Source of the DNA: Paulownia fortunei
Taxonomy: Eukaryota > Streptophyta > Magnoliopsida > Lamiales > Paulowniaceae
Assembly (NCBI GenBank): GCA_019321725.1
Contig: CM033115.1
Span: 12,348,673-12,412,672 of the forward strand
DNA: 64,000 nt
Reading direction: 5' to 3'
Shown: positions 25,801-36,862 of the stretch, one piece after another
How the letters are laid out: each line of letters opens with the position of its first letter
How positions within the stretch are numbered: position 1 is the stretch's first letter
The notes under the pieces: model-generated
Database searches by the model: none
Told to the model about the DNA's origin: nothing
Seen by the model: only the letters and a program-made list of their open reading frames with translations
Program-made: the position numbers and the translations under genes

Positions 25801-26932
25801 CTATTTCACTCACATTTCATGTTTTTTTTTCCTATCTCCATTTTTCTAATAGTTTACTCTGCAAAAACTCCTTCAAGAGTCACTACAAGCAAAGCGTGAA
25901 GTCAATAAAGCTTTATTCCCACACTTGTCTAGAGGTGAGCTAAATGGCTCCTCTTTTTCCACAGTGCTACATCAAGGATCATCTCAAAGTTATGAAACTA
26001 AGGTTTACATCTTTTCTGATTGCCTCATTACAAGCAAGTTAGGATGACCTCTTTCTCGAGGTTTACCACCAATACTTATCAAATCACCTGGGCAGTGCAC
26101 AAAGCGGCCTGTGCTGAATGCACTTAAATCATCCAATTAATTCTTATGCTACTTATCTTCAATGGACACTGCATTTCTTGCTCCATCTCTTCTTAGTTAA
26201 CCAAAATCCAACTAATAATCTCATCTCAGCCACACTTAACTTAAGTAGATATTTCTTTTAATTACCAACACTTTGACCCACATTGGATCACAAGTCTCGT
26301 CCCTTAGAAGTTTATTTTTGTAGTCTTATAAAAGTTTTGGAATTGCACAAACGTGAGAGGCACTCCTCCACTTCATCTAACTATCCTTAATCCTTTAAGA
26401 AACATCATCTCTAATATCTCTATGTACAGAGAACTTAAGTCAACACTCATCTCTTAGTGTTTCACCACCTCGGATCTCTACTACCTCTGTCCATGTACTT
26501 CTACAATGACTAACATGACACGTAATCTTATCAATCATCCTCCAACTAATTTTAAGCCTTTTCTTCAAAGATGCTCTCTCAATGATTTCCAATTTAATTT
26601 AAATCCCTTCTCGTTCCACACACATAGAACCATAATTTGCCAAAATAAAATACTGAAGCAACTTCATTGGTGCTCCATCATCCCACTATGATTCAAGTTC
26701 ACAGCCACAAAACAAAAATCCCTCATCTTTTTAGTTAGGAAAGTTCTAAAATTCTTTTCTCCTAAAGCTCCAAATTGCCAAGTGAATACTTAACAACGAA
26801 TCTGAAAGTAAATTCACGTAAAAGGCACTTACCTGCAGTATAGACAACAAAAAGTTTCTTTTGTCTTTTCGCTTCAGCAATTGATTCTGCTATAGAACCT
26901 CTAAATGCAAGGGAAGAAAGGGACTGCTCCAT
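13892..26932 (-). CDS. PUX11: UBX domain-containing protein, plant PUX11 / UBXN4 (erasin) type
   Basis: Adaptor that would dock on the AAA ATPase CDC48/p97 through its UBX domain. CDS exons on the minus strand: 26932-26833, 25078-25026, 24911-24830, 21610-21545, 21439-21372, 20652-20461, 20375-19880, 18887-18618, 14127-13892. Lengths 100, 53, 82, 66, 68, 192, 496, 270 and 236 join in frame to 520 codons plus stop. All introns are GT-AG. Residues about 1-123 form a thioredoxin-like N-terminal domain (MEQSLSSLAFRGSIAESIAE, SKYCILLHI, CITAIGYNGVQLW). Residues 124-295 are acidic, Ser/Thr-rich linker. The UBX fold is about 296-375 (VFLNIRLPDGSSLQVKF, with IPYPRK at the FPR-loop position). The C-terminus is Ser/Asn-rich. 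The order matches plant PUX11 and animal ER-associated UBXN4; no clear membrane anchor is visible. The start codon is the first base of its exon, as the family N-terminus predicts. No lesion was seen, so it is probably functional. The symbol rests on remembered family similarity. Confidence 0.92.
14128..14673 (-). other. Downstream part of intron 8 of the UBX gene
   Basis: Ends in acceptor GTTGCAG before 14127. No element recognised. Confidence 0.5.
14683..16773. mobile_element. Mutator-like (MULE-type) non-autonomous element in intron 8
   Basis: A perfect 9-bp direct repeat TATGAAAAG flanks it (14674-14682 and 16774-16782), the TSD length of Mutator elements. Inside lie long imperfect terminal inverted repeats of about 80 bp: the left block around 14683-14765 and the inverse of 16690-16773 share CAACTYCTCCC and TTTCATAATTACAAAA. 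No transposase was seen. The interior includes a highly purine-rich stretch (about 15930-16330) whose long open frames on both strands are composition artefacts. It may carry captured host DNA, but none was recognised. Confidence 0.8.
15930..16330 (+). repeat. Purine-rich (G/A) tract within the MULE
   Basis: About 400 bases almost entirely of A and G on the + strand, built of irregular GGGAGA/GAGAGG units. It accounts for the Pro/Ser/Leu-rich open frames on the minus strand. Confidence 0.8.
16783..18617 (-). other. Upstream part of intron 8 of the UBX gene
   Basis: Donor GTGAGTT after 18618. Between 16930 and 17560 the + strand is strikingly poor in G (A/C/T-rich, with CTCTCTCTCTCT near 17160-17172). 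No gene or element identified. Confidence 0.45.
18888..19879 (-). other. Intron 7 of the UBX gene
   Basis: 992 bp, interrupting the UBX domain after NDQ; donor GTATGC, acceptor GCACAG. Contains a poly-A/GAAA tract near 19172-19210 and (TA)n near 19847-19858. Confidence 0.65.
20653..21371 (-). other. Intron 5 of the UBX gene
   Basis: 719 bp, donor GTGGGT, acceptor GTCCAG. The open frame at 21064-20741 is an artefact of a pyrimidine-biased strand. Confidence 0.6.
21611..22269 (-). other. Downstream part of intron 3 of the UBX gene
   Basis: Ends in the acceptor CCGCAG before 21610. No element recognised. Confidence 0.5.
22275..23681 (+). mobile_element. Tandem TRIM-like miniature LTR array in intron 3
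   Basis: Five direct copies of a roughly 184-bp LTR: 22275-22459, 22582-22763, 22768-22951, 23073-23257 and a broken one about 23391-23681. Full copies begin TGTGATATCCCACATT (or close) and end about GCGTGACA. LTRs 1, 3 and 4 are each followed by AA and TGGTATCAAAGC/CAGCGCC, an initiator-Met-tRNA-type PBS, then a roughly 120-bp internal part rich in GGCGGGAGGTC-like sequence and a short polypurine tract (as CAGGGGGTGAA, 22571-22581) directly before the next LTR. LTRs 2 and 3 are almost abutting. LTR 5 has lost its first bases and carries about 110 bp of unrelated DNA. The array is flanked by GGATG (22270-22274) and GGGTG (23682-23686), a probable 5-bp TSD with one change. No coding capacity. 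The array sits in sense orientation to the + strand, antisense to the gene. Confidence 0.85.
23687..24829 (-). other. Upstream part of intron 3 of the UBX gene
   Basis: Donor GTATCC after the exon ending at 24830. No recognisable element between it and the TRIM array. Confidence 0.5.
25079..26832 (-). other. Intron 1 (coding) of the UBX gene
   Basis: 1754 bp, donor GTAAGTG, acceptor TTCTAG. The interior 25780-26700 is less A-rich and pyrimidine-biased on the + strand, with no convincing reading frame. I recognise no element. Confidence 0.6.
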
Positions 26933-27695
26933 CTGCATACAACACATGAACAGGTTATCAATCATCATTATGCATCCTACAGATTTCCATAGTTAATTTA
27001 ATATTACATTCTGAAAGGCCGCATGGTTGTCGAAATCCACAATAAAAAATACACCCGATGTTAATGCAAAATCTATCGTTAGCTAGTCTAACAAGTGATG
27101 ATATATAGATGCACAGAATTTACACTGCCTGAAAAAGTTATACCATAGGTATTGGAAAAATTTTACACTTCAAATATATTCAACAGATATGAAATCAATT
27201 CAATAAAAAAAGGGGGTGTCGAGCATAAATTTGTATTTCCGTCCCTAAGATGAAGCACAAAAAAATTATAGTGATGAAACAATTAATTTCTTGCTGCACA
27301 GAAAAATAAAGAAGCTTTCACATACAATTAAGATGCTTTGCAGATAAGTGAAAAAAGAAATTCATTTAAATAACTCCGTCCATTGTCACTCACCAATCAA
27401 CGATAAATAGAAAATTTTGGGAAAAAAAAAAACCCTCACTTTTTCAAATACGCATAAGTGAATTTTAATCACAGATATGAACAGCCACAACACAAATTTA
27501 TAACTACTTTTTGTAAAATTCTACGATAAAAAAAAAAAATTAAAATATTTCCTCTTCACCCCCAAAAAAAAATGGATATCTGAATTATACTAATTATTTT
27601 CCAGTATTCGGAAAACCCACCAAGTTTACATAAATCCCATAAACAAAAACTTCGTCAACATCAATGAATATGTTTGTTCTGTTAAGAATTCTTAC
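26933..27695 (-). other. 5' UTR intron of the UBX gene
   Basis: AT-rich, poly-A runs near 27420-27560; no transposon recognised. Confidence 0.55.
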
Positions 27696-27765
27696 CTTTG
27701 TGAAAATCGAGAGATTCAGAAGAAACAAAAGGCAGTCGAGTTCAATTCACTGTATTATTCTCCGA
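27696..27765 (-). other. Probable 5' UTR exon of the UBX gene
   Basis: On the minus strand a non-coding stretch ends CACAAAG followed by the donor GTAAGAA (27695 downward). The matching acceptor (ATGCAG) lies immediately before the start codon at 26932, giving a 763-bp leader intron. The transcription start is not determined; the upper limit is a guess. Confidence 0.6.
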
Positions 27766-28571
27766 CGTCCACTTTTTCCTTCATTTACCCTGAAAAACTT
27801 GCATTTATTCTCTTTAGTATCTAAACTTTGCTAGTCAACCCCAACATTTAAGCACATTACTAATATCACCCCTATGGTCTATGAAAACTTGCGGTTGATA
27901 TACATTTGGTCTATACAAACACTTATTGGGATAGTATTGGGTCTGTTTGCATACCCAAATTCGTAACAAACCTGTCCCGTGGGGGACAAGTTTGGGAAGA
28001 GTAAATGGATAACAAAGAGGTAACATGTTAAATCTTTCAGTTGGGTTCGAGGCGAGTTATGTGCTCATATTTATTATTATTAAAAAAATTCTGAATTACT
28101 TTAGGGTTAAGTCACTTTACTTCTTTTTTCCCTCTCAACAGCCACCTACTTTGTGCCTCTCACTCACCACCTTGCACAAGAGCCCACCAAGTATTGTGCT
28201 CTTCCAATCTTTGAATCTTTTGAACTCATCTGCAATTTTTCTCCTACGTTCACCCGAGAACAATTAAGTATGTTTTCCATCTTGTGCCTGCACCGCCATC
28301 ACCAATCGCAATGGGAGGCCACCAGGACTATAGTGGCAAAATAGTGAGCAGCGCAGTGAGTCAATGATTTGCTGCTTCTTTATCTTATTTTCAAGTTTAG
28401 AGAAAAGTTAGAAAATCAAATAGAAAATTATATATACTTTCAACTTTCTTATTCTTTAGTTGAGAGCTTCATTCCTAATTACTGTCATATCAATGGAATG
28501 AAATATAAACTTGCTTTCTTTTGAAGCTAAAGGGTCAGTAAGTGTCTGAGTGCAAGGTAAAATTATGCGTA
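27766..28571. other. Upstream flank of the UBX gene
   Basis: Probably holds the promoter (minus strand). I see no clear TATA box and no other gene. Confidence 0.4.
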
Positions 28572-28763
28572 GGTTCATGGGTCAAGCGGGTTAGACCTGT
28601 CGAGTTTGTGAACCGGGGCGGGGCGGGTTTTGAATTAAGTAGGGGCAGGGCGGGTTTTAAATTGAGTCAGGGTAGGGCGGGTCTTAGGTCCATTCTTTCT
28701 TTAAAAAGGGCAGGTCTCAAGTTTGACCAAACGTATCCCAAACCCACTCTGTTGCCATTCCTA
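28572..28763. mobile_element. Truncated hAT-like remnant with G-rich short tandem repeat
   Basis: The right end TTGCCATTCCTA (inverse TAGGAATGGCAA) resembles the TAGGGATGACAA end at 54771. The interior (28618-28692) is a tandem repeat of about 28 bp: GGGCGGGTTTT units spaced 28 bases, about 2.6 copies. The left end is not recognised. Confidence 0.45.
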
Positions 28764-28928
28764 AACACTTACAAAAATTGAGTTATATTTATGTCTAACA
28801 TTTTGATACTTGTTTCGCTCTTGGCACTCCCAAAATAATTCTATTTTACTCAAATCTTTTCAAATCTCATCGAATAAGATATTACATAAATATATATTAT
28901 GATTCTCATATGTATCTATAATAATCAA

Positions 28929-29173
28929 TGCTCCCTCAGTCCTAGTTTTAGAAGTCCCATTTAATTTAACGTCGAGTATTATTAAGAGTTGAAAAGGTTA
29001 AATTTTTATATATCTTTACATTATTACCTTCAAAAGTTATAGTTGAGAGTTAAAAGTGTCACATTCATATTATTAATTTAATTGAGATGATAGTTTTGGA
29101 AAAAAAAAATATTTTAAAAGAGACGTCTCAAAAAAAGAACAATAAGAATCATAAATTTACAGCAAATAGAGTA
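28929..29173. mobile_element. Stowaway-like MITE
   Basis: The left end CTCCCTCAGTCCTAG is the typical plant Stowaway CTCCCTCNGTCC end. The right end read inverted starts TACTCTATTTGCTG, a degenerate match. Length about 245 bp, AT-rich interior, no coding. Confidence 0.6.
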
Positions 29174-29432
29174 TTAATAAATGTTAATATTTACTTCAAC
29201 AAAATTTATTGAAGTTCATCTTTCTTTTAAAATTTAAAATGCACATTCCTAGTTTGCTCTATAAATATTATGACAAGCAATAACAATCGAAAGAGAGGAT
29301 TCCCCATAGGATTGGTGGGCTTCTTACGATATGGCTTCTCTTCAAATAATAATGGATGGTATTTTTTTTTTCTTAAAACATATTTCTCATCTTAATATTA
29401 TGGCTCTCATTCAACTCAATATGAAATTTTAG

Positions 29433-29650
29433 ATTGTATTTGGATAGAAAGATTTGGATAGAGGAAATGAATTGGAACTAATGATTTTAGATAACTCTAA
29501 TATTTGGTGAGTTTAAAATCCACCCCATTGATGGAGAAAATAACTCAAAGTAGTGTTTTAAAGGATTTTAAAATTATATAAACAATTTTAATGGATTAAT
29601 ATTATGAATTTAAATTGTTTAAATCTCAAATTCTTCAACCCAAATACAAT
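29433..29650. mobile_element. 218-bp MITE with 24-bp inverted ends
   Basis: The left end ATTGTATTTGGATAGAAAGA and the inverse of the right end ATTGTATTTGGGTTGAAGAA match at 20 of 24 positions over the full ends. The interior is AT-rich. The TSD is unclear, so the superfamily is undecided. Confidence 0.6.
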
Positions 29651-30467
29651 TTATATTAAAATTAAAAAAATAAAAGTTTTGTGTATTTTTACAATATTGT
29701 CCTCAAAAGTTAAAAGTTAGTTATATCACATTAATACTTCAAGTGTCGGATTTTGAAAAAATTGAAATCATTTTATAAATTATTACCTTATTTTTTTAAG
29801 GAAAAGAAAATATGAGCAACATCTTTGTGACAAAAAGATTACAATTTATCAAACTTTCAATAACAAGACACTCGAATCTAGTTTTTTTAACAAAATATAG
29901 AAAACTTAAAATTTCATTAACAGAATAACATACCAAAAAAAATACCAAAGTACTTCGAAGCATCATTTTCTTAGTGAAGGCGCCCTCAAATTTTAACCCA
30001 AAAAAATAAAAAAAGACCAAATCTGAGGGCTGCTGGAATACCTTCAAACTTGACAGCCTTCAAACTCATAAAAACAAAAAAGTTAAATTTGAAATGAAAG
30101 GCTATAGTATCGTTGCATAATGGGTTGTAAGCTAACAGTCGATTAAAATCCAAAAGCCAGTTTGATCATCTTTTTAAAGTAAATCGGCTTTGAATCCCCC
30201 CAAAAAAAGAAAAAAAAAAGGAGGATGAGAAGCCTTCTTCTTGGTTATAAAAAATAGAAGAGGTTTCTCCTTCCACCTTTATCTAATTTTTCATTCTTCT
30301 TTCCTCCAATTGATCAAAGTTTTTTTTTAAAAAAAATAAATTTAGTTAGTATAATTAATTATTTTTACTATCAGCAATTTGAATTTTTGAACTACGATGT
30401 AAAGGGTAAGAATTTAGATTTTATGTTATGTTATTTTTCCACATAATTTAGAATTTAGAAATTTTCC
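29651..30467. other. Intergenic AT-rich DNA
   Basis: Includes a stretch (29690-29770) that resembles the interior of the Stowaway-like MITE at 28929. No gene. Confidence 0.4.
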
Positions 30468-31888
30468 ACAAGCACTAACACTTAGTGTCCCACAACAAAT
30501 GGTGATTTGGTCATTTTCCCTTTTAGACATGACTCATATGTTGGCATTCATTGCTCTTTTGAAAGATTGAGCAGTTGGGCTAACTTATGAATTCTTTTCT
30601 TAGTAATATACCTAACCTAGCATACCATAAGAATTGGGAACTATAATTATCTATTTTTCTTTTATTTAGTTGAACATGGAAAAAGGAGTTATGTGGATTA
30701 ATAGAATATAAACCATTCATCAATAAGCCAGAGGTAATCAGAATTGCATCTTTAAAAATGGAACAACTTTCATGTTTTATTGAAAAAGTAAAACCTTCTT
30801 CATCCAAAACAGGAATAGAGATAATGTTCTTAACTATCCCTAGAACATAAAGACAATTGTTTAAAACTAAAACTACTTTATTTTCTAAAGCTAAGTTGAC
30901 AATTCCTATGGCTAATGCAGCAACCTTTGCTCTATGGACTATCTTTCCCCTACTTAGCTTCCTGCTTCTTGCTATTACCTGAAAATTATTACAAAGATGA
31001 GACCCACAGCCGGTATCCAATACCCAAGAAGCATCATTAACTAATAAGTCAACTTTAACAAAATAAATACCTGAATTCTTCAGGATCGCAAGGTACTCCT
31101 TGCAGTTTCTCTTCCAATGCCCAGGCTTGCCACAATAATGAAACTTGTCATCGGTCTTATTAGAACTCTTGGAGATGCCACATGTTGGTTTCATGCCTTT
31201 GGATTTTGAGGAACACTTTTCTCTCCGCTTCTTTCACTTGGGCTTTGCAGCCTTTGAGTTAGATGAGAATCCAACAAGCATAACCAACTTGTTCTTCTTC
31301 ATAGTGGACTCAACCATCTTCAACATGTTAACCAACTCACCAAGGCTAATTTCCATTTTATGTATATTGAAGTTGACAATAAAGGTGTCAAACGATGGCG
31401 GCAAAGACTGCAGGATAAGATCCAAATAGAGCTCATTATCCATAACGACTCCAAGTAACTCGAGCCTTTTAATAAGGCCTATCATCTTCAATCCATTATT
31501 ATGGACTAAAAAGCCCTCCTCATACGGGTGCCGAAAAGCTCATTCGAGATCTGATATCTCATTTGCCTAGTATGTTCACCATACAACTCTTGTAAGTGAA
31601 CAAAGATATCATGCGTATGGGCATGTAATTCATGTTGCCTCTACAACTCATTTGACATCGATACCATCATATAGCATCGTGCTTGCAAATCATCATCAAC
31701 CAGCTTATGATAATCCACAAGCTCCTCCTCACTGGCATCTTCTGGCGTGGCCGGCAGTGGGATCACATCAAATATGTAATTCTTTTTTCGAACTGTAGAA
31801 CAATCCGAAGGTTCCTCAACCAATTGACATAATTGGGACTAGTTAATTTATTAGCTTCCAGAATTGATGCAAGGGGATTTTTAGCCAT
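30468..31888 (-). pseudogene. copia gag - protease - GAG-pre-integrase
   Basis: Gag starts at 31888 (MAKNPLASILEANKLTSPNY, the usual copia gag opening), shifts frame near 31785, continues IFDVIPLPATPEDASEEELV to a stop at 31641, and resumes at about 31491 (LDLILQSLPPSFDTF). The zinc knuckle reads FHYCGKPGHWKRNC, with the first Cys of CCHC replaced. The protease site is intact: WVLDTGCGSHLC in a 204-codon frame, 31194-30580. That frame ends in LWYARLGI, the pre-integrase domain; weaker homology runs to about 30468, matching 47731-47860 of the other copy. The frames are broken, so it is non-functional. Confidence 0.88.
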
Positions 31889-32878
31889 TTATAGAAAATC
31901 TACAAATATAAATGAGGCAGAAAATTAGCTTACTTTCAAAATCATATTCATTTATAATAAGATCTTAAGTAATAAATGTTTCTCACTATTCATTCAAATT
32001 CCATCACCCCTAATGGTAATTCGAGAAATCTTATTTCCTAGTGGGCTTGAGGTCCAATTAATATGTCTTATGCCCCAATTTTATGTACCCATAAAATATA
32101 TTGAATGGTAGTTAACTTTTAACAATTGTATCTCCATACAACCCTCAAGCTATTTTACCTCACTTTTTTCCATATACCCCAATTTTATGAGCCTATATGG
32201 TACTAAGTGTCAAGCAAGACCCATCAAACCTCTATGTAGATGGAGCATCAAAATGTTCCACACTCATGGCCAACGTAGAGATGAGTCCATCCCATGGGCA
32301 TCACCATGCTTAGTAGAGATCACAGTTTTCCATTACAGAGTCATTCCACGACTCATGGCCAATGAATCATCATGTCAACTACTTTTGATGGTAGGCATGA
32401 ATTATTAGGTCCAACCCAATTTTATCTATATTTGCTTGAAATCGAAATTCAAAAATTCCTTTACTTGATTTTTTTCATTCAAGTGGGGTATTTATTTTAA
32501 TCAAGACCTTATCAATTTTAATCTTGGTTTATTTAATAAATTTGCGTTCAATTGATGACAAACATGTTATTTGAAAATATTAAATAAACCCTACGCGTGT
32601 ATCAAATACATACATAATCCGGATGATCATGGGTTAATCCTATGCGATCCATCTGAGCCAAATATGGATCTAAGTCAATCTAAGGGTAATAGAATGGAAA
32701 TATAAAATAATTTCTATTATATGAATATATCCCATACATTCATGGGTCTTCTCTTGATTCTTCATCTTGGTCCTTATACTTGTCCACCAAAAAGCAAAAA
32801 GAAAAATCTCACCCTATTCTACTCTCATTTCAAAAATGTAAAGTATATATAAGGAAAGAATAAGAGATTCAAAGGCCC

Positions 32879-35841
32879 TGTAACACCCCCAACACTAAAT
32901 ATAGATATTGGTATAACAATAATTTTGATAATATAGAACATGTAGTGTGCATGTGTGTATATATATATATTTACTTTTGTCATATGTAGCACTTTGAGAA
33001 ATAGTATTTTCACACATATAACCCTTTATATAAAAACACAACACCCATCACAGTCACGCTATTCTCAGGCTGATTTACTATCAACTTTCAAGAGTTATAT
33101 AGGACAAGACATCCCAAAATTATAATACAAGAGACTCAAAAATAAAAATAATAGCCTTTACTTTCGGAAGAAGTAAGGACATTTTGCATCTTGTAGCCCT
33201 TTATATATAGTCAGCAATTTATATAATAATAATAAATGTAAAAATTAGAATATGCCCGCAACACAACCCAATAGGTCGTCATCCATGTACACTGATGCTC
33301 AGAACCTGTAGGAACTCCAACAACTTGCCCAGTAAGTCCATGGTATCAAGTATCACCAGACTCACCTATAATGCATAAACTATATGAGCTAACGCTCAGC
33401 CAGCAAAGATTATGCATGTCAAAGAATAATCCACAATATCAAGTCATGCATCTCAAAATGCTATACCCACAATGCAATTCCATTCATCAAAATATTTCTC
33501 TCAAAATCATTTCTTTCTTGGCCCTTAACCAATGCTACTATCCCATGTACCGAAAAAGAGCTCTGCACATCGCCATAATCCAATGGCCAATAATCATAAA
33601 AGCATGCAAATCCATGCACACTCGTGCGAATGTAAATTCATGCACGCGAACCTACAAATCCATGCATACAACCATGCAAATCCATGCATACTTTGGTGCA
33701 CTAGTAGTGGTTAGTAAAATATTTTCCTTTCTCAGAATCATGTCGTGCAATGCAAGATTTATCACAATGCTCGTATATGATGCATGCACGTGCCAATGAC
33801 AATGCCCATGTATGTATGCTCAATGGAGAGCCCTCTACTATGCACATATGATTTATGATATTACATATAATTAACACATCTACTATGTCTATGCATTATA
33901 GTTGCAAATGAATCTTTACTTACCTTTGATCGGTTGTGTATTACTTTTAGTTTTTTTAAGTATTACTCACAAACCCTAGATGTAAAACAATCTGTAAAAA
34001 TATAAGATATCAATCACCATCCTCAATTAACAAGTTCATTATACCTAATGTAGTATAAAGATCTTGAATCTCAATTTAACTAAACAACTTTACCACTTAG
34101 AAACTATAACCGAATACAACCTTCTACGTACCTTTGTTCCACATCTTAAATGTATACTAACCTCAATTGATATATTATAACCTTACAATATTTCCCTAAA
34201 TGTTAGGGATAAAATGCACCACATCTATGCTGGAACATGTTAATGAACCAAATGGGATAAATTCACCACTTCACATTTTCTTACTGCCACAATAATTTGC
34301 ATGATGATTTTGACACCCTTAGACATATTCATTTACTCCACAATTTTTATCACACTTATATAACATCAAAAAAATATAACCATGTCATAGAATGGCTAAA
34401 ACTCACAGATATAGCTTCCCAAGTTCAGCTCCTTTCACAGCATACTGAAACAGATTTTTCCTACCGTGACAGTTTTACGCACTTCATGACATTAATGGTT
34501 TTGGCACCCTTAAGTATATTCAATCATTCCCAAATTTTTACCACACTTATACAACATATAAAAAGAGACAACCAGGTCATATTATTTCCAAAACTAATGG
34601 ATTTAATACTATAAAACTAGTCTTCTTCACATAGGACAGAATTAGAAATTCGATGGTGATAGTTTTGAGCATCTCTTCAATATCATGCCTTATTTCAATT
34701 TCTAACCGATGAAAGTTTATTCCAATACTATTAACCCATATATAAACATGTATATGATGATAATTATAGGTTTTATTTAACATACCATACACTTTTGAAG
34801 CCTAAAATACAAGAAAATAGTAAAGTGATAGTTTCTGCCATAAGTATTTCCTATTAAGTGTTTGTCATAAAAAACCTTTTCTTTGTGCACCAAAGTCTAA
34901 CTAAAAACTTCCTAATACTTTTATAAGAGATATTGAAAGTTTAGTAAACAATAAAACCATTCAGAATAATCTGAAAACTAAAGGCAAAATCATAGATAAG
35001 TGTTATCTATGCAGATTTTGAGGTTAAACTTGATGGTAATCACTTCTCCTTTGCTTTTCTTGATTTTATTTCAACTTGGAATCAATTTGGAGCACTTGGA
35101 TACCTTATGGTGTGTGTTTGGAAGATGAAAATGGCTGAAATGAAGGTCTGTTCGTGGCTTAAGGGTGAAGGGTTTGAGGTGTTAGCTTGAGATGTTAGCT
35201 TAAGCTTAATAAGAAAGCATGAGGTGGCAAAGCTTGATGTGTTATGTAATGGTATAATCTGATTTTCTCCCTTATCTTGCAGCCCTAATCTTGTGTGTCT
35301 CATATATTCTTATTTGGTTGCAACCTATCTTAGTCACCATTCATTCCCATAGGTAATTCCTATGTCCGTTCATTCGATCTCCAAACCGATTGACATTCGA
35401 TTCTTAAATGATTGTCTAGTTTGTATTTCTAAAATCATATGCACATATGGACTTTGTATTATAACACTTAAATCATATTATATCATGTTCAATATCCCAA
35501 GTATGTTAATCTATGGATGTATACTTTTAAAACACATCGATCTAATTAAATCGAATCATATAAACTTACTAGTAACACCTTTAACACTTTCAAAATTATA
35601 ACATATAACCTATGATTATTCAATATATCGATCAATCTATTCTTTTTCTTATTTAAATATAGAATTTCTTCATTAGGTTATAATATCTCAACTACTTATA
35701 TCATGTGATAGTATTAGAGGTCTAACGATTAAGAATGATATATAAGATGCCATATAAATGTTAATGCAAATTAGCATAGAAGTAGCATGTAATGCATGAA
35801 TCACATTGGCCAAGTGAGTTGTGAGAGGTTTGGGTATCACA
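32879..35841 (+). repeat. Solo LTR (2.96 kb), gypsy-like, nested in the copia leader
   Basis: Starts TGTAACACCCCCAACAC and ends GGTTTGGGTATCACA. Flanks GGCCC (32874-32878) and GCCCC (35842-35846) fit a 5-bp TSD with one change. TGTAACACCC starts are usual for long LTRs of some plant Ty3/gypsy lineages, but the family is inferred and so is the strand. Inside: a duplicated block (34303-34415 and 34497-34600), and short repeats CAAATCCATGCA near 33605-33695. Confidence 0.82.
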
Positions 35842-36360
35842 GCCCCATTTCAAAAAACCCAAAGATAAATAAATCTAATCACATTGGTCCAAATGGTTCT
35901 ATGATCATCCCATACATACTAATGAATACATCACATGAATTTATTAAAGCATGTAAGTTTACTATCCTTTTAAATTGTAATTCAACGACTTGGGATAAAA
36001 TCTTGATTTTTTAAGAGAAATCCTTTTTTCAAAATTTTAAAATTAACACTTTAATTATAAAATAAAAAAATTGAATTTTGTAATTCAACATGATGAGGAT
36101 GTCCATTATCCCTATGCATCGCACACATGGCACGTTACCGGCGCATACAGTTCACTACCGATGCGAGCTAGTAGGACGTTGCGTGCCATGTAATTTTTTT
36201 TTCTTCTGATCGAATCAAATTCAATCATACATGTTCTATTTAGTAATTAAATTAATTATAAAATAATTTTATCCTAATCAGAATTACAATAAATCAATTA
36301 GAATTTAACAATTAAATTCATAACCATAAATAGAATCTGATTGGAAATGCGCAAACAATA

Positions 36361-36372
36361 GCTCTGATACCA
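36361..36372 (-). other. Primer-binding site of the minus-strand copia element
   Basis: Minus strand TGGTATCAGAGC, a perfect initiator-Met-tRNA-type PBS, one base inside the LTR end (CCTAACA). Confidence 0.92.
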
Positions 36373-36373
36373 C

Positions 36374-36822
36374 TGTTAGGTTCACGTGATCGCGGGGTAT
36401 AAGTGCAAAATTAAAATTTTTAAAAATATCATAGTATAATAATTATAGCAATACGCTGGATCCGATGTGAATTCTAACGATCTCGTAATTTTCAATAGTT
36501 GTAGTAAAATAATTAAATTTTTGACTCATACCTTTCTATGAACTCCGACGGTCGTAGGGTATGAAGCGATCAACTGCTAGCCCATTTTTTGAATTTGGTT
36601 AGCATGGATCCACACATCTCCCCTTTAAAGTAGTCCACACTTTGAGCAAGAATAGAAAATCAAAATTCCGCTAGCAATTATGATTTCTTTTCTAACCTAG
36701 TTTATGGAGTGTGTATAGAGAATATTAATTCTTATAATTAGCTTGTGATAAAAGAATTAATACTTAAAATAAAAAAATGGAATTTTTAATTGAAAAAAGA
36801 ATGAATGAAGAAATAACTTTTC

Positions 36823-36862
<40 letters not shown>

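Noticed and set aside
36361..36372. TGGTATCAGAGC as part of a tRNA gene
   Set aside because: Only the 3'-complement segment is present, next to an LTR end; it is a primer-binding site.
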